Source of the DNA: Microvelia longipes
Taxonomy: Eukaryota > Arthropoda > Insecta > Hemiptera > Veliidae
NCBI GenBank assembly: GCA_018340805.1
Contig: JACMZG010001863.1
Location: forward strand, 50,547,438 to 50,611,437
Length of the DNA: 64,000 nucleotides
Reading direction: 5' to 3'
How positions within the stretch are numbered: the stretch's first letter is position 1; every line of letters begins with the position of its first letter. Below are positions 10,745 to 23,606 of the stretch, piece after piece. The notes beneath the pieces were generated by a model. The model was not told where the DNA came from. It made no database searches and worked only from the letters and a program-made list of their open reading frames with translations. Both the position numbers and the translations under genes were made by a program.

Positions 10745-13385
10745 GGATATGGGTTTAATTTTTCATAGTCATTTTCCTTAATTTTATTCATTTATACTCT
10801 ATTTCTTAGTATATTCTGCTTTGTGCGATGATATGTCTACTTATGTTTTGAAAATTTTATTTTATTACACAGTGTAAAACAACCTGGTGTCCACAAAAAA
10901 TTGAAAATATAATCATCGTCTTTTGAAAACATTATTTTTAACCCCCAATAATATTATTTCTTCAAATTTCACGCATTTTCCAATATTTTATTATAATTTT
11001 ACTCTAAAACTATGCATTTAGGTCTCAATCCAAAAACCAGAGACAGCTCTCTTTATTATCTGCTGCTCTATTTTGTTTTATGTTCACGATGACCTGTATA
11101 GGATTATTGTTGTTATCCCTTATTATTTTACTTTGCAAAAAGGCTCCTGATTTTTATTTTATTTGTGACCAAAACTATTATTTTGCAAATAAATTAACTT
11201 CCATTTGGTTTATGAATAACAATACTTACATCATAAAAAATCAGACTTTGGTAGCCTTAGTTGCATGTTACCATCATGGTTTCGCAGTGAGCGTCCCATT
11301 GAATGGCATAATTCTAAATCTATTGTTTTTACTTCAGGTCTTGGAAATTAACTTATCAAGATATAATTTGAACTTTTAGTATTTAAATATACTTAAAGCA
11401 AAAACTATTTTCACAAACCTTTTTTATTTATGATTAAAATAATGGCACAATTGAACAGCTTTATTTGATATAACATTTACACAGTCTCGTCATTTCAGCG
11501 TAATTATTCAATTTATCCATCATTAGTTAATTTTTTGTGTTGTGATCGTACAATTTTGTTTAACAATGCGTGTCTGAATTCTTAATCATACATTTAAATT
11601 GAAACAAAGAAGAGTTAGTCATGAAAAACAATTATATCCACTTAATATAAAATTATAAAACAATTCATTCATTAGCACCATAAAAAGTTAGGAGTTTTCC
11701 GAAAAAAAACGTTTATAAGAAAGAATTAAATGAAGTTGAAGGACCTTAAATTATAGGCTTCTTAAGAGCTAAAAAGAGAGAATAAATGCCGAAAGAAGTA
11801 ATGTACTAATGTTTACACGTCTCGTCGTTTAAGAATGTTCTCTTCGCGTTTCATATACTTACAAGTGGACGTTCCAGCACTTAAAAAAAAATCTTTCCGT
11901 CATTATGAGCTGCAAGGCTTGATTTCTTTTCTGCATTTTATTAAAGCTTTATTAAGCTGCATTTTATAAAAGTTTTAACTAACAGTTGTGCTTAAACGTC
12001 GTATATTACGACTTAATATAACACTGCATATCATTTTGAGGTACCAGGTATCAAGCTTAAAATGACTTCACTAATTTGCAGTATGCGTTATTAGAAAAAA
12101 ATCCTGCTTAAGTTTTTTGACACTTTGCTTAGATCTTTAGACAATAACCCTAAGAATATAGAGTTCGATAAACTAAAATGAAAATATCTCCAGTTTTTCA
12201 CAAAATATCTAAAAAGTAAGATGACACTTCTCCTTTAGTTTTATCTGTAGTATTTTATCTGCAGTATTTTAACATCTGCTTTTGGTAATTTTGAAGGGTT
12301 ATCTGAAAGCACCTTTATAAACGTGCATTTTTACATTACCATTAATGTAAAAGCAAAAGAATATTATAAGTACCATTTAAGTTTTAGTTAGACTTCAATT
12401 GTGCCGGCATTTTATGCTCCAAGACTAGTTTGAACAAGACTTGAGATGTGCAGTATTAGTAATAGAAAAGAAATTATATCTTAAGTTTTTTTTTATATTT
12501 AACAATCGAAATTATTTCCTACTTGTTACTACCTCTCATTTTTTTTGAAGAACATTAATATATATTTTTGATTTATTTATTACTATAATAGTCTTTTATT
12601 TATTTAACAGGATGTCATTTTGAATCATCAGTCTAAGTTTTATTTCTTTGTTTATTTCGTTTTAAGAGGATTAAGTTCTGAGTTCTTTTTATTAGATAAT
12701 TTGAAGTTCCGCCAAAGCGTATCTTCTCTTACCATTGAATCAAACAGATAAGTGGTTAAAGAATAAAAAATTATATATAAACAACAGAAAATAAAGAAAC
12801 CATATGGCTAATTGTAAGGTTTATAAAAACGTTTTGCCTTATAAGAAAATCTTTTGACAAATGATTCTGAACTAAAAGAACCGATTTATTTTATCCGCCA
12901 CTTGATACGAAGTGGCGTCACTGGAACAATAATAAACAATTAATTTTCTGTTTCACTTGAAACTGTCTTAATAGAAGTACTTTATAAGTAAACGGTTGTT
13001 TATGTTTGACGGGACCTTATAAGGTTGTGTATAAAGTACTAAATAGTGTATATGTTATGGGATTTGTATTTTTAAAAGCATCAATAATATTTATTAGATT
13101 TTAGAATCCACTTCATTTGAATTACATGAAAAGAGTTTATAATGTAGCACTATATTTATTTTGCTGGTTTAATCATATTGTATTTTATAAGTGGGATTAG
13201 TTTAGTTACGCAAATAAACAAATTATATAGTTGTTTTAAAATAGTTATTTATACGAAGTAATGCCGATACGAGACATAAAGTAATCACAGATATTTTGTT
13301 TTTATTACATCTTTTATTTTATTATTGTTTACCAATAATAGTTGTTTATGCAGCAAGGGAGTAAAGAATGCTATTATTTCCCAGA
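10745..13385. other. AT-rich spacer, no gene recognised
   Basis: A 99-codon plus-strand frame at 11080-11379 is hydrophobic and resembles no family I know. At this base composition such a frame is expected by chance. A 7-bp stem (CGCCACT and AGTGGCG) lies near 12897-12918. Nothing else stands out. Confidence 0.5.
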
Positions 13386-13387
13386 GC

Positions 13388-13583
13388 AGTTGGTTGGTTT
13401 CTAAGGGTAAGCCGAGAGAACTAAAGCATTTAACTCCTAAGGCGAAGCCAAGGGATTTATGTGTTTAACTCCCGAGGCATAGCCGAGGGAGTTGTGACTA
13501 TTAACTTTCAAGGCGAAACTGAGAGGGTAATTGCTAGATAAAAAATAACATTTTACTCCCAAGGTGCATACAAGATTTTATTT
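13388..13583. repeat. Short tandem repeat of about 35 bp, CTCCCGAGGC..GCCGAGGGAG type
   Basis: About four degenerate units, each centred on a variant of CTCCCGAGGC, ATA or GAA, then GCCGAGGGAG. The unit is a partial inverted repeat: CTCCC pairs with GGGAG and GGC with GCC. Two units carry GGCGAAGCC or a close variant, which contains the same GCGAAGC heptamer seen in the large array at 21.2-22.9 kb. Units are separated by AT-rich linkers ending in TTTAA or ATTAA. Confidence 0.7.
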
Positions 13584-16075
13584 CCAGCATTGACGTCTTT
13601 TAATTATTGTTTTATTCTTATTTTTATACGTTTTGTTGTATTTCATTGTAATTTTTTTGGTCGTGTCTATCTTATAAATGTTGGTGTTGCTGCCCCTCAA
13701 AAGATAATGTTAATTTATTGCTAGTTAATTTATTTTCGTTTAAGCCACACACGTTTGTGTATTCTGTGCTACTTAGCGTGGGGATGGTTCTTTCAAATCT
13801 GTAGCTCCTCGGAGTCCTGAGTTCGCAACCTAGATTTTTCTCTTAGTTTATTTGAAAAAAAAGATATTTATAAGCAATAATAAACTTTTTAAGCATACTA
13901 GAGTGTAGTGCAGCCACACAAAAGAATAACCAACCATTGTTTATTTTTTTTTATGAGTACTTTTCGTGAGCTGCAACACTGTAATGGGGCTTAATTATAT
14001 TTACCCTATAACCTACTGTTTATTTTTACCCTATTTACATTTAATTGTATTTAATTTTATATTTATATTACTGTTTATTTTAATATTAGTGTATATTATA
14101 ATGATATGATTATTTAATTTTTATATTTTATTTATATTTTTACATATTTAAAATATAATGATAACGCATTATTATTGTTATATTTTTACACTATAATCAC
14201 CTTTTCGTCATAAGCCAAATATCATAGTGCAAAATTGTTACCGCCCTCTGACGATTGATGAGTTAGTATTGTTTTAAGGTAATCGTTTTACTTTATTTGT
14301 GTAGGGATATAATTAAGGCCAATTTGCTTTTATCACTAACATTACTTCTAACATTTTTAAGGAAAAATTTTTAATTTTGCCAGGTTTCTCAACAATTATA
14401 AAGCCTTATTGCGTCAAAAATTTATGAAAAGCAAACAAAAGTGTTTTCCGCTTTTAGTTACCTGCTTTCTAGTCTTGGCTAAGGTTTCGCGATGCTTTGC
14501 TTCCAATTAACAGCTCACAGTTTTACCTTTCATTTTTCCTTGTTGCCTTTTTGTACGAGATCAAGGCGCTAATTGGAACCCTATGTAGGTCGTCTAAACC
14601 TAAAGAATACATCCCTTGTTGGAAAACACCTACTAATTAACAAGAAAAAGTAAAAAAAAAAGCTACTCGTTTGATGACTATATTTCCAAAAGAAAACTTT
14701 TTCTCCTTTATTTGAAAAAAATGAAAAAATAATTGGGTATGAAAAATTATAAATTTATAAGTTTTCTTTTATTTTTATACACTTATAAAATTTTTACTGA
14801 CACATTTTTTATTAAATTGTTTTGTCATAAATATTTTTAGTGTTATAATTGTATTTACAGTTTCGTGATTTTGATTCTTAAAAGTTTAATTAAAATAAAT
14901 TACAAAAGGTCAAGAATTGTTGTATTTATTCTTTCAACATTTTTTATATCAAGAAAAGTCTTAAATGTTTTATTTAGTTTTCACCTTATTTATTCTTCCA
15001 AAAGTTTCAAAAACTAAATGTTTAACTATTGTTAAAAAAATAATTTATATTTTGTTTATTCTTTCATTCCAACTATTTCCTAAATCTTGCTGTTATTTTA
15101 TTTTTTTAATCAAAAGAAGTAAAAAAGTTCTTATACATGTCTCTTCTTAAAGTAGGATCTTTAGAAAACGTTTTTGCTCAAATTTTCTTTGGTCTTTTTA
15201 CTCCTTACTTTTTCCAGAGTTCTGGCATTGTTTTACCTAAGAGCAGAAGGTTTACTTTTCTAAAGAAATTGAGAAAATAATAGGTAAAAAAAGAAAAGAT
15301 TTTTGAAGAAAACTTATCTAGGACGAAGTCAAGTTGAGATCCATCTGGTCTACTTAAACCTTTTACTAATATTAGACGCCTCATTTATTTAACACTTGAT
15401 CCACTTTACTTAAGTTCCTTTACTTGATTTTTCTTTAAAATTTCTTATATAAGTTTTTTATTGTTTTCTTTGTTTTAAAAGTTTTAATTTTCATTGTTTA
15501 AACTTTTATTGTTTGTAAATTTTTGTTTTATTGAGTAAAAAACAATTTAATTATGTTATTGAAAAATATATAATACTTCCAGTGAAATCATTTGATACTG
15601 AACAGATTTTCTAACCGCATTGGTGAATTTCGATGAAAGGTACCTTATAATCATTTACCTTTTATAAAGCTAATGCAAATATTAAGGTATAATAAGATTT
15701 TTGACGCACTATGTAATTGTTTGTGTATAGAATTACTCAATTTTAGAAAATTTCTGAACTTTTAAAGTAGCATATTTACCTTTGGAAATATTGTATAGGA
15801 TAGAATGGAAATCGTATATGATGCATTGTGTATTAAGAAATGTTGTATTTTGTATTGTAAATACATTAATACTTCTTATAACATTTATTGTGATAAGTTA
15901 TGCCCCTTCTTTCTTTATGTTGTAAGGTATATTTTAAAATTTGGCTCCTTTTTGAATAGAACAACTTTTTATACTTAAATATTTTTTCTTAGCAACATAA
16001 TTTCTCCTGCAAAGCTCCCTGAAAACAAGAAAAATGATTCTTAAGAGTATGCCTCTGCTGCAACTTCAACTTTTT
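13584..16075. other. AT-rich spacer with one weak tRNA-like segment
   Basis: A segment at about 13775-13835 has a possible tRNA B-box, GAGTTCGCAACC, after CTCCTCGGAGTCCT. It could be the head of an old tRNA-derived SINE. No matching tRNA cloverleaf can be drawn. The rest is AT-rich without recognised features. Confidence 0.35.
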
Positions 16076-16270
16076 TTTCTTTTCCTCATTTGTACCTTGT
16101 ATCGTAGTTATATAGGAGAAGTATTGTGTTTGTAAAAATATCCGAAACCGGTAAATCACCTGAATTATCCGATTTTGGTGATTTTAAGATTTCCTTATTT
16201 ATTTTCACAAAGTTATCCGTCTGTTTGTGTGTGATAATATTTTTTATAACGCACTAACCTAGTTTGCGGT
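16076..16270 (+). repeat. 5S-box repeat, 5'-half fragment
   Basis: This plus-strand fragment starts with a decayed palindrome (TGTACCTTGTATCG). It continues with AAAAATATCCGAAACCGG, CCTGAATTATCCG, GGTGATTTTAAGATT and TTTTCACAAAGTTATCCG in the same order as the complete copies. The copy decays into AT-rich DNA before reaching a 5S-like box. Confidence 0.5.
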
Positions 16271-17535
16271 ATCAAAATCAATTAAAAAATATCGTTAAAA
16301 ATCAAAAAGTTGACTAATTGATTTGGAATTTGACCCAAATTTACATCTATAAGTGGCGAACTAATTATCAATTAAATTTCATTTTTATATAAGGTCGCTA
16401 TTTTAAAATTATTGACTTTTGAATTTTCACTATGTCTTAATGGATTTGAAATAATTTAATAGGTGTATATTATGTGAGTTGCCTAAGGTATAAAAGACGA
16501 AGTTAATTGACAATATTTTTAAAAAGCAATTAACTTTAAACTTATAAATATTAAATATCTGAATGCTTGTTGTGACCTTTTGATTTTGTGGGGGCACTAC
16601 TGTGCCTCTAGATGACTTTAAAATGCATTTAAGTTCTATTCGTAATCCATAAAGATTTAATGAGCTAAACCTACCTACTCAGATGTGTTGTTAAATGTTT
16701 CTTCGTCTCTTGGATTATATACGCTATAAAAGAAACGATTTAACCATTTGTTAGTTTATTTCCAACTATGTTATTATTTATTACAGTAGTTTGTGTAAGT
16801 AGTGTTTTCTTTCTATCTTAGTAATAGGTTAACTATTGTTAGTGAGTTTTTGTTTAAGTTTATAATCTGGTGAGATTAAGCCTTTATACAAGTATAAGAT
16901 GGGGATATGAAGTTAACGAGCTATACGTAGCGTTAAGTGAGTTTGATGACTTGCCAGACTTTGTCCTTTTCTTAGAGTTTTTAGTAATCTATAGGGACGC
17001 ATTGTAACTGCGATATATGAAGGGTATTATAACCGACTTTATAATTACGTATTCTACTACCGCTTATAGTTATTAAAACGCCTTACTTAAACCCTTAACG
17101 TAGGGGTATATGGATGTGTTAAAATATTTCAGTGCATTAGCTTGAGCTATTAGCTGTTGGAAAGGCTAATGTATGTAGGGGAGAAACTTTGTAAACTTTT
17201 TACACTTTATATACTTGAGACATGTACACTTTGCACTTTACCATCAAGTATATAACCGTCCTTGTCTGACTACATTTGGGATATAACCGTCCAAAACCTT
17301 CCTCTTCTAACTTCAGTGACTCGGACTTTTCTTTTACCCTTCGAACTAAAAACTAAAAAGCATCAAAGTGTTTTTGATGTGAAAAAAATGTTCTTTTTCT
17401 CTGAGGAGTTTCAGTTAACATTTGTTTAATACTCTCTTATTCTTGAGATTGACTTCGATTTCTTTTTCTTAACCATTTTTAACATGTTTTCAAGGGAAAA
17501 TAGAGGGAAGTTTAGGGAAATTTTAGGGATAATTA
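16271..17535. other. AT-rich spacer, no gene recognised
   Basis: No exon, RNA gene or transposon end could be recognised. A short direct repeat, ATATAACCGTCC, occurs twice near 17240-17295. Confidence 0.5.
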
Positions 17536-17537
17536 CG

Positions 17538-17576
17538 CCCATCTTTAGGGGATTGTCCCTGAAGATGGGGGGGGGG
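17538..17576. other. GC-rich hairpin followed by G-run
   Basis: CCCATCTT at 17538-17545 is inverted as AAGATGGG at 17562-17569. The inner AGGG and CCCT also pair, giving a stem of about 12 bp with one mismatch. The right arm runs straight into ten consecutive G residues (17567-17576). Function unknown. Confidence 0.6.
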
Positions 17577-17699
17577 TAGTTTTAAGTTAAAATTATAAAA
17601 TATATTAAGTTTGTATAGAGAATTTTCTATTTTCTGTTAATAGATTGGTTTCGAACTAATGCAATTGATAAAATAATTGCAATTTGATAAATAGTTAGT

Positions 17700-17950
17700 A
17701 CATTGTACGCGGAGGCGGCGCTGAAGGCCACTTTGTTGGCCCCGCGCCTCCGTGTGGCCGTTTCGCTGATAATGAATTGAGAACTTAATATATTTGTTAA
17801 CCGAACATAGTAGGACGAACATAAAATTTCAGCACGATCACTCAATTTTTTTTTAAATGTGTCATTATTGTGGGTTAATGACGTGAAACATATTTCATAT
17901 ACATTAGGGTTCAGGACATTGATAAGGTTAATGTTTTTACCAAGTTTCAT
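17700..17950 (-). repeat. GC-rich dispersed repeat, copy near 17.8 kb
   Basis: On the minus strand this shares TGAACCCTA, TATGAAATATGT, a GTCATTAACC or GTTATTAACC stretch and a following AATAGTGAC-like stretch with 48.40-48.46 kb on the plus strand. Both end in GC-rich blocks rich in GGCCAC. Here that block is GGCCACACGGAGGCGCGGGG and a partly inverted partner near 17705-17760. The 107-codon frame over this copy (17627-17950) is the longest in the window. Its similarity to the frame at 48376-48573 follows from the shared repeat, and I do not call it a gene. Confidence 0.55.
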
Positions 17951-20025
17951 TTCATTCTGAGAATGCGTTCAAAAGTTATCATGACCCATAGAAACGTCTA
18001 GGAACTAAAACATATATTTAAAAACTTTTAAGATATTTGTATATTCTTTACTTGTGTGTGTTTCCATAATGCTAGATGAGATTTAGTTTAGAGCACCGAA
18101 TTATTTAATTAATTAAATTAAATTTTATTTACTCAAATGTAATCTAGTCTCTTCTGTGCCCTTAACTAATTCTTATTTGTATATTCTTGATTAGTAAGTC
18201 CCCTGTACCGAAAAAGTTTACTTCCCTCCTCCATCTCCTAAGCTCATTTTTTGAAAATTTGCTAAAAAGAAAGTAACACTGATGAAGTATTTGTCAAAAG
18301 CTGGGTAGGTGAGAAGGGGAAAATGTTTTGTTGGCCTGATTTCAAAAATAGTTAAGCTATATAACTACTAGCATTACAACTGTTGTTATTAGTTTGATTA
18401 ATTTGCAATCCGAAGCGTTGACATCTCTTAGCGTTATGTTTTCAAAGGGCTGAAAGTCGGTACCCGGCATGCTCTCAGTTTTTACCAAGTTTAATGTAGA
18501 AGATATATATGTAGATAATATTGGCTGTAGTATGTAGAACACGGATATCGAATACCAGTTCTATAGTATGTATATTTGAAGCGCTGAATGGTTTTTGTTT
18601 TCTCAGATATTTGATAGAGTTATTTCAAGAGAACCTTATTAACATAATTGGTTGTTTGTTTTATGTTTTGTCAATGTTGTTTTTGCAAAACTAGAAATTA
18701 GCAGTTTTGAATACACAAAAATAGATAAATAATCCTCCATGCATTATGTTAAATATGATGATGATTAGCTCCTCCGGGGGAGACTTAACATTGCTTAGCT
18801 CTGCTGGAGCCGTTGACTACATTATCTTTACTTAAAAACTCTTCTTAGCTGCCAAGATTTTAGATAGTTTAACCACTTTGAACTAATCAAATCAGTCTGG
18901 GTGCTCCTCCCGTTGTTCGGAATCTTCTGTTGTAGATATGTTCCTGGTCTTTGTGCGTTGGTTTATCCGCAATGACTCAGCGATTGGAAGGTTTAGTATA
19001 CTTTATTAAAATAAGGCTATTTATAACTACTTTTTATTATTCCTTATTTAAAATACCTTTAACTCTTGATATTGTTTTTTAACTGGTTATTTTTCAAATA
19101 GGATGTAAAAACCCAATAGCGTTAAATAAAATTTATTGTAATTATAAATTCCTAACCGAATAATTTTTCCAACTTTGACTTAATAATTGTTATAAATTGC
19201 CCCCTCTATTAAAAATTGTTATTAATTGTTTTTAATCTTGACCCAGTCTAAATGTGTTGTTGAAAATTAGAGTTTTATGGGAGAGAGGAAAAGATGGATA
19301 ATTGTAAAGAATTTCTTTACTAGAGTTACTGGGGTGTGAGCGGGGTGTGAGTTTGCAAAACTTGTTCTACTAAAGTTTTCCAGATGACAGTTTTCCAAAA
19401 TACAAGTTTTTGCACTTAAAATGTTTTAAAAGGGGTAAAACACAAAGAGTATAAAAATAGAAGCATAACATTTGCAATTAATTTTAAACAAGCAAATAAG
19501 GGGTTAAAATGGGGGACGCTGGACCGGTAGTAAATTTTTTCTCTAAACAAAAGGTGGTTAAATTTTTTAGAGATTAAACAGTATTTTACAAGACTAGCCG
19601 TTATGTAAGAGGCTGTTTTTATAACTCTTTTTGCCTTATGACTCAACCTTTACTCTATAAAATTACTGTTCTCTTCCTCAGGGAATCTTGACTATAAAAA
19701 CATGTTAAGTTAATCTTTGAAAGATTAAATCTGAATGTTGTTTTTTCTCTAGTAAAACAGAGATTAAGATATTACAAACTTTTTTATACTTTTTTTTACC
19801 TTTATACTTTTAATAAATGAACCAAGTTTATGTTAGGAAATTTGAATTTAACGAAATGATATGGGAATAGATTTCCTTGTATCATTTGGTCCGGTTGAAG
19901 TTCATTTCTTATAATATAAATTTATTACTTAATGCCCGTTTTAGGCCCTTTCGGTACATTACTGTATTCACTCTGCGAGAACTACCTCTGGTGTATCAAG
20001 TCTATGATAGATGTGGTCGCAGTTA
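17951..20025. other. AT-rich spacer, no gene recognised
   Basis: No recognisable exon or RNA. A small region near 18770-18810 (CTCCTCCGGGGGAG, then CTCTGCTGGAGCCG) is GC-rich and may be a short repeat fragment. Confidence 0.5.
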
Positions 20026-20029
20026 GTTG

Positions 20030-20205
20030 AATCATTTACTCAACTGATACTTATCACCCCCGTTCATCGCTAACAGTTCAAGCCAAAATATAATTAAGTC
20101 ATATACTAAGCAAACGGTTGAACATTCTTTTTTATAAACCATTAGGTCAGTAAGTTTTACCTGAACAAAAGAAAAGGGGAAATACCAGAAATATTAAACT
20201 TTATT
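20030..20205 (+). repeat. Left arm of a 176-bp inverted repeat
   Basis: This segment is the inverted copy of 24071-24246, about 90 % identical along its full length. It contains CACCCCCGTTCATCGC and AGCAAACGGTTGAACATTC. The two arms are of equal length and enclose about 3.87 kb. They may be the termini of a large element or two independent insertions of one repeat in opposite orientation. I see no convincing target-site duplication. Confidence 0.85.
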
Positions 20206-21170
20206 TTATTGCCTATTTTAACATAGGCTGTGAACCCTGTACCTCCAGTGCCGAAATGGAGTGCTTGTACGTTTTCGGCCTTGAAGGCAGCCTTTATTGT
20301 TATTACTCAACGATTTGTTATTGAACGAACGTAAGTGAGTTCTTACATTCAGAAGATTGGGACGGCGCGTATGTTTGTTTGTATGTTTGTATGTTTGTAT
20401 GTTTGTATGTTTGTATGTTGTGTTTTGTGTGTTTGTTTGTACGTGTCGCGATAACTGCCGTAAAAATTGACTGATTTTGATAAAATTTGTATACAGGTAA
20501 AACTAATTATGTGTCAGAGCTGTATAGTTTTTGGTAATATTCCGAAAAATATTTTCAAAATGGCAGCCAAAATGGCGGACCGGATAAAAAAAATTTTTGA
20601 GCGAAAAAAATCGTGTTGTATATCGTTTTCAAAGCTCTTAAAGAGTAGAAAAAGAAAATATATGTTTCATGGTCAGCATTTTAAAGTTTTTTGAATAATT
20701 TAAAAATGGCGGCTAAAATAATGAACTCAAAAAATTTAAAATTAAAGGAATAACTCGAGTAATATATCGTTGTAAAGCTCTTGATTAGTAGAACAAAAAA
20801 TGATATATACTAAATTTCGAAAAATTCAACATGGCGGCCATAATTTAATATAATAATTAGTTTTTACTAATTTTATAAGAATTTACAAGATAAAGATCTA
20901 TTGTAATATACTTTAGATACTTTTATTCAAGTAAAATTAACTATATGTCAGAGCTGCTGTATAGTTTTTGGTAATATTCCGAAAAATATTTTCAAAAATG
21001 GCGGCCAATATGGCGGACCGGATAAAAAATTTTTGAGCAAAAAAATCGTGTTGTATATCGTTTAAAAGCTCTTAAAGAGTAGAAAAAGAAAATATATTTT
21101 CATGGTCAACATTTCAATTTTTTAATAATTTAAAAATGGCGGCTTAAATATAAACTCAAAAAAAAAATTT
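20206..21170. repeat. Duplicated dispersed repeat with GTATGTTT microsatellite
   Basis: A (TATGTTTG)n-type tract lies at about 20368-20425, followed by TCGCGATAACTGCCGTAAAA. After this come two tandem copies of one block. The first starts near 20500 (TGTGTCAGAGCTG) and the second near 20944 (TATGTCAGAGCTG). Both contain GGTAATATTCCGAAAAATAT, then GGCGGACCGGATAAAA, then TCGTGTTGTATATCG, then TTAAAAATGGCGGC. The copies are about 445 bp apart. A 75-codon frame in the first copy (20467-20694) is broken in the second, so it is not conserved as a protein. Confidence 0.75.
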
Positions 21171-21174
21171 AAAG

Positions 21175-22925
21175 CGAGCCTTTTTAACATGTATATTATA
21201 AACATACGCAATCAAGCGAGTGAAGCAAGCCTTTTTTTACTACACATAATATTAAATATAAGCAAAAAAGCGAGCGAAGCGAGCCTTTTTTACAATATAT
21301 TTTTTTAAATATACGCAATCTAGCGAGCGAAGCGAGCCTTATTTACAATATATTTTATTATAAATATAAGCAATTTAGCGAGCGAAGCGAGCCTTCTTTT
21401 ACTATGCATAAATATAAATCTACGCAATCAAGCGAGCGAAGCGAGCCTTCTTTTACTATTTATTATTATAAATATACGCAAAAAAGCGAGCGAAGCGAGC
21501 CTTTTTTACAATATATTTTATTATAAATATAAGCAATCTAGCGAGCGAAGCGAGCCTATTTTTTAACTTTGATAATTATAAATATAAGCTATCTAGCGAG
21601 CGAAGCGAGCTTTTTTTGCAATACATTAATTTTAAATATAAGCAATCTAGCGAGCGAAGCGAGCCTTATTTACAATATTTTATATAAATATAAGCAATCT
21701 AGCGAGCGAAGCGAGCCTTCTTTTACTATGCATGAATATAAATCTACGCAATCTAGCGAGCGAAGCGAGCCTTCTTATACTATTTATTATTATAAATATA
21801 CGCAAAAAAGCGAGCGAAGCAAGCCTTTTTTACAATATATTTTATTATAAATATAAGCAATCTAGCGAGCGAAGCGAGCCTATTTTTAACTTTGTATTAT
21901 TATAAATATAAGCTATCTAGCGAGCCTTTTTTACTATGCATTAATAAAAATATTCGCAATCTAGCGAGCGAAGCGAGCCTTTTTTACTTTGTACTAAGCA
22001 ATCTAGCGAGCGAAGCGAGCCTTCTATAAAAATGATCATTATAATATATTATATTTATCATTATAAATATACGCAAAAAAGCGAGCGAAGCGAGCCTTTT
22101 TTACAATATATTTTATTATAAATATAAGCAATCTAGCGAGCGAAGCGAGCCTATTTTTAACTTTGTATTATTATAAATATAAGCTATCTAGCGAGCGAAG
22201 CGAGCCTTTTTTGCAATGCATTAATATTAAATATAAGCAATCTAGCGAGCGAAGCGAGCCTTCTTTTCTATGTATTATTATAAATATACGCAATCTAGCG
22301 AGCGAAGCGAGCCTTATTTACAATATATTTTATTATAAAATATAAGCAATCTAGCGAGCGAAGCGAGCCTATTTTTAACTTTTTATTATTATAAATATAA
22401 GCTATCTAGCGAGCGAAGCGAGCTTTTTTTACTATGCATTAATAAATATACGCAATCTAGCGAGCGAAGCGAGCCTTTTTTTAACTTTGTATTAAGCAAT
22501 CAGCGAGCGAAGCGAGCCTTCTATAAATGTTATTGTAAATATATATATATTTATCATTATAAATATACGCAATTAAGCGAGCGAAGCGAGCCTTTTTTAC
22601 TATGCATTAATATAAATCTACACAATCTAGCGAGCGAAGCGAGCCTTTCTTACTCTATATTTTATTATAAATATAAGCAATCTAGCGAGCGAAGCGAGCC
22701 TATTTTTAACTATGTATTTTTATAAATATACGCAATCTAGCGAGCGAAGTGAGCCCTTTTTTAACTTTGTATTATTATAAATATAAGCAATCTAGCGAGC
22801 GAAGCGAGCCCTTTTTTATTTTGTATTATTATAAATATAAGCAATCTAGCGAGCAAAGCGAGCCTTTTTTACTATGTAAATATTTAAGATACCTAAACTA
22901 GCAAGCGAAGCGAGCCTTTTTGAGT
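21175..22925. repeat. Satellite of about 32 units, mean period about 54 bp, core GCGAGCGAAGCGAGCC
   Basis: The core GCGAGCGAAGCGAG recurs about 32 times between 21206 and 22914, mostly exact. Between cores lie AT-rich linkers such as TATAAATATAAGCAATCTA and TTTTTTACTATGCATTA. The core is strongly conserved while the linkers vary in length and sequence. Longer multi-unit blocks recur (for example the CTATTTTTAACTTTG unit at about 21554, 21880, 22150 and 22366), which points to higher-order copying. Plus-strand frames made of SERSEP-type peptides at 21569-21850 and 22163-22345 are by-products of the core. Confidence 0.95.
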
Positions 22926-23039
22926 TTATACTTTAAAATAGTATAGCATCCGAATGTTTTAATAAACTCATTTTGCTTGCTTTAAATATATATTTTTTAT
23001 GTATTCTTTGACGTGAGTTCTTGATGCAACGCATTACTA

Positions 23040-23335
23040 GTTTAGTTATCAATACAATACAAGGGTATGGGGCTTAGATTTACATATTCTTAGGTAAGGA
23101 GCAATCCATGTTCTGGCTTAAGGTTCGAATTTCGGGTCAGGATGGTATCTGCTCACTTGGTTCGGCAGCACATTGTGCTCTGAGTAATTATAGGAGTTAT
23201 TATATCTATAACTAGTCACTATGACCTGTAGTTTTGGACATTTGGATTGAAGGAGATCCTTGTTCTCTTATTGGTTCCCGCTAATAATTCTACCACCAAC
23301 AGCTCATTTTTATGTAATATAATAAAAATAATGAA
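23040..23335 (+). repeat. Probable tRNA-derived SINE
   Basis: The segment contains a good RNA polymerase III B-box, GGTTCGAATTTC, at about 23123-23134. Downstream is a body with GGTTCGGCAGCACATTGTGC, then an AT-rich 3' end (TAATATAATAAAAATAATGAA). The A-box is weak and no cloverleaf can be drawn, so the tRNA origin is an inference from the B-box and the layout. Confidence 0.45.
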
Positions 23336-23606
23336 GACTGAAGCCTGTATTTAAGTCATGTTTAAGTCATTAAAAAACTTAAACCGTAGGATTGAAGTTC
23401 TTATTATTTTCACGCAAGTTTTAACATATTTTTCTTATAGCTGGATTGTTTTTATTTAAAGTTTTGCTTATTGTAGTTCATTTTTGTGTCCATTAACTTT
23501 AGTTGCGTGAAATCCATTTTTGCTAAGTTATCTCATCATATTAATAATCCAGTATATTATCCGGCGTCACTCTTTAGCTGTGCAATTATAAGAAATCCTT
23601 TAAAAC

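Noticed and set aside
11080..11379. 99-codon hydrophobic frame
   Set aside because: No domain, no conserved neighbour, and a composition expected from AT-rich DNA.
17627..17950. 107-codon minus-strand frame, the longest in the window
   Set aside because: It overlaps a dispersed GC-rich repeat. The similar frame at 48376-48573 shares it only because the DNA is repeated, and no known domain is seen.
21569..22345. Frames with SERSEP-type peptide repeats
   Set aside because: They are direct translations of the satellite core. Linker length varies without keeping the frame.
21175..22925. CRISPR-like array (conserved 14-16-mer with 35-45-bp spacers)
   Set aside because: The spacers are related to each other and AT-rich, unit length varies, there are no cas genes, and the context is eukaryotic.
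23150..23175. U6 snRNA-like start (TTCGGCAGCACAT)
   Set aside because: The rest of U6 is absent and the segment lies within a SINE-like unit after a B-box.
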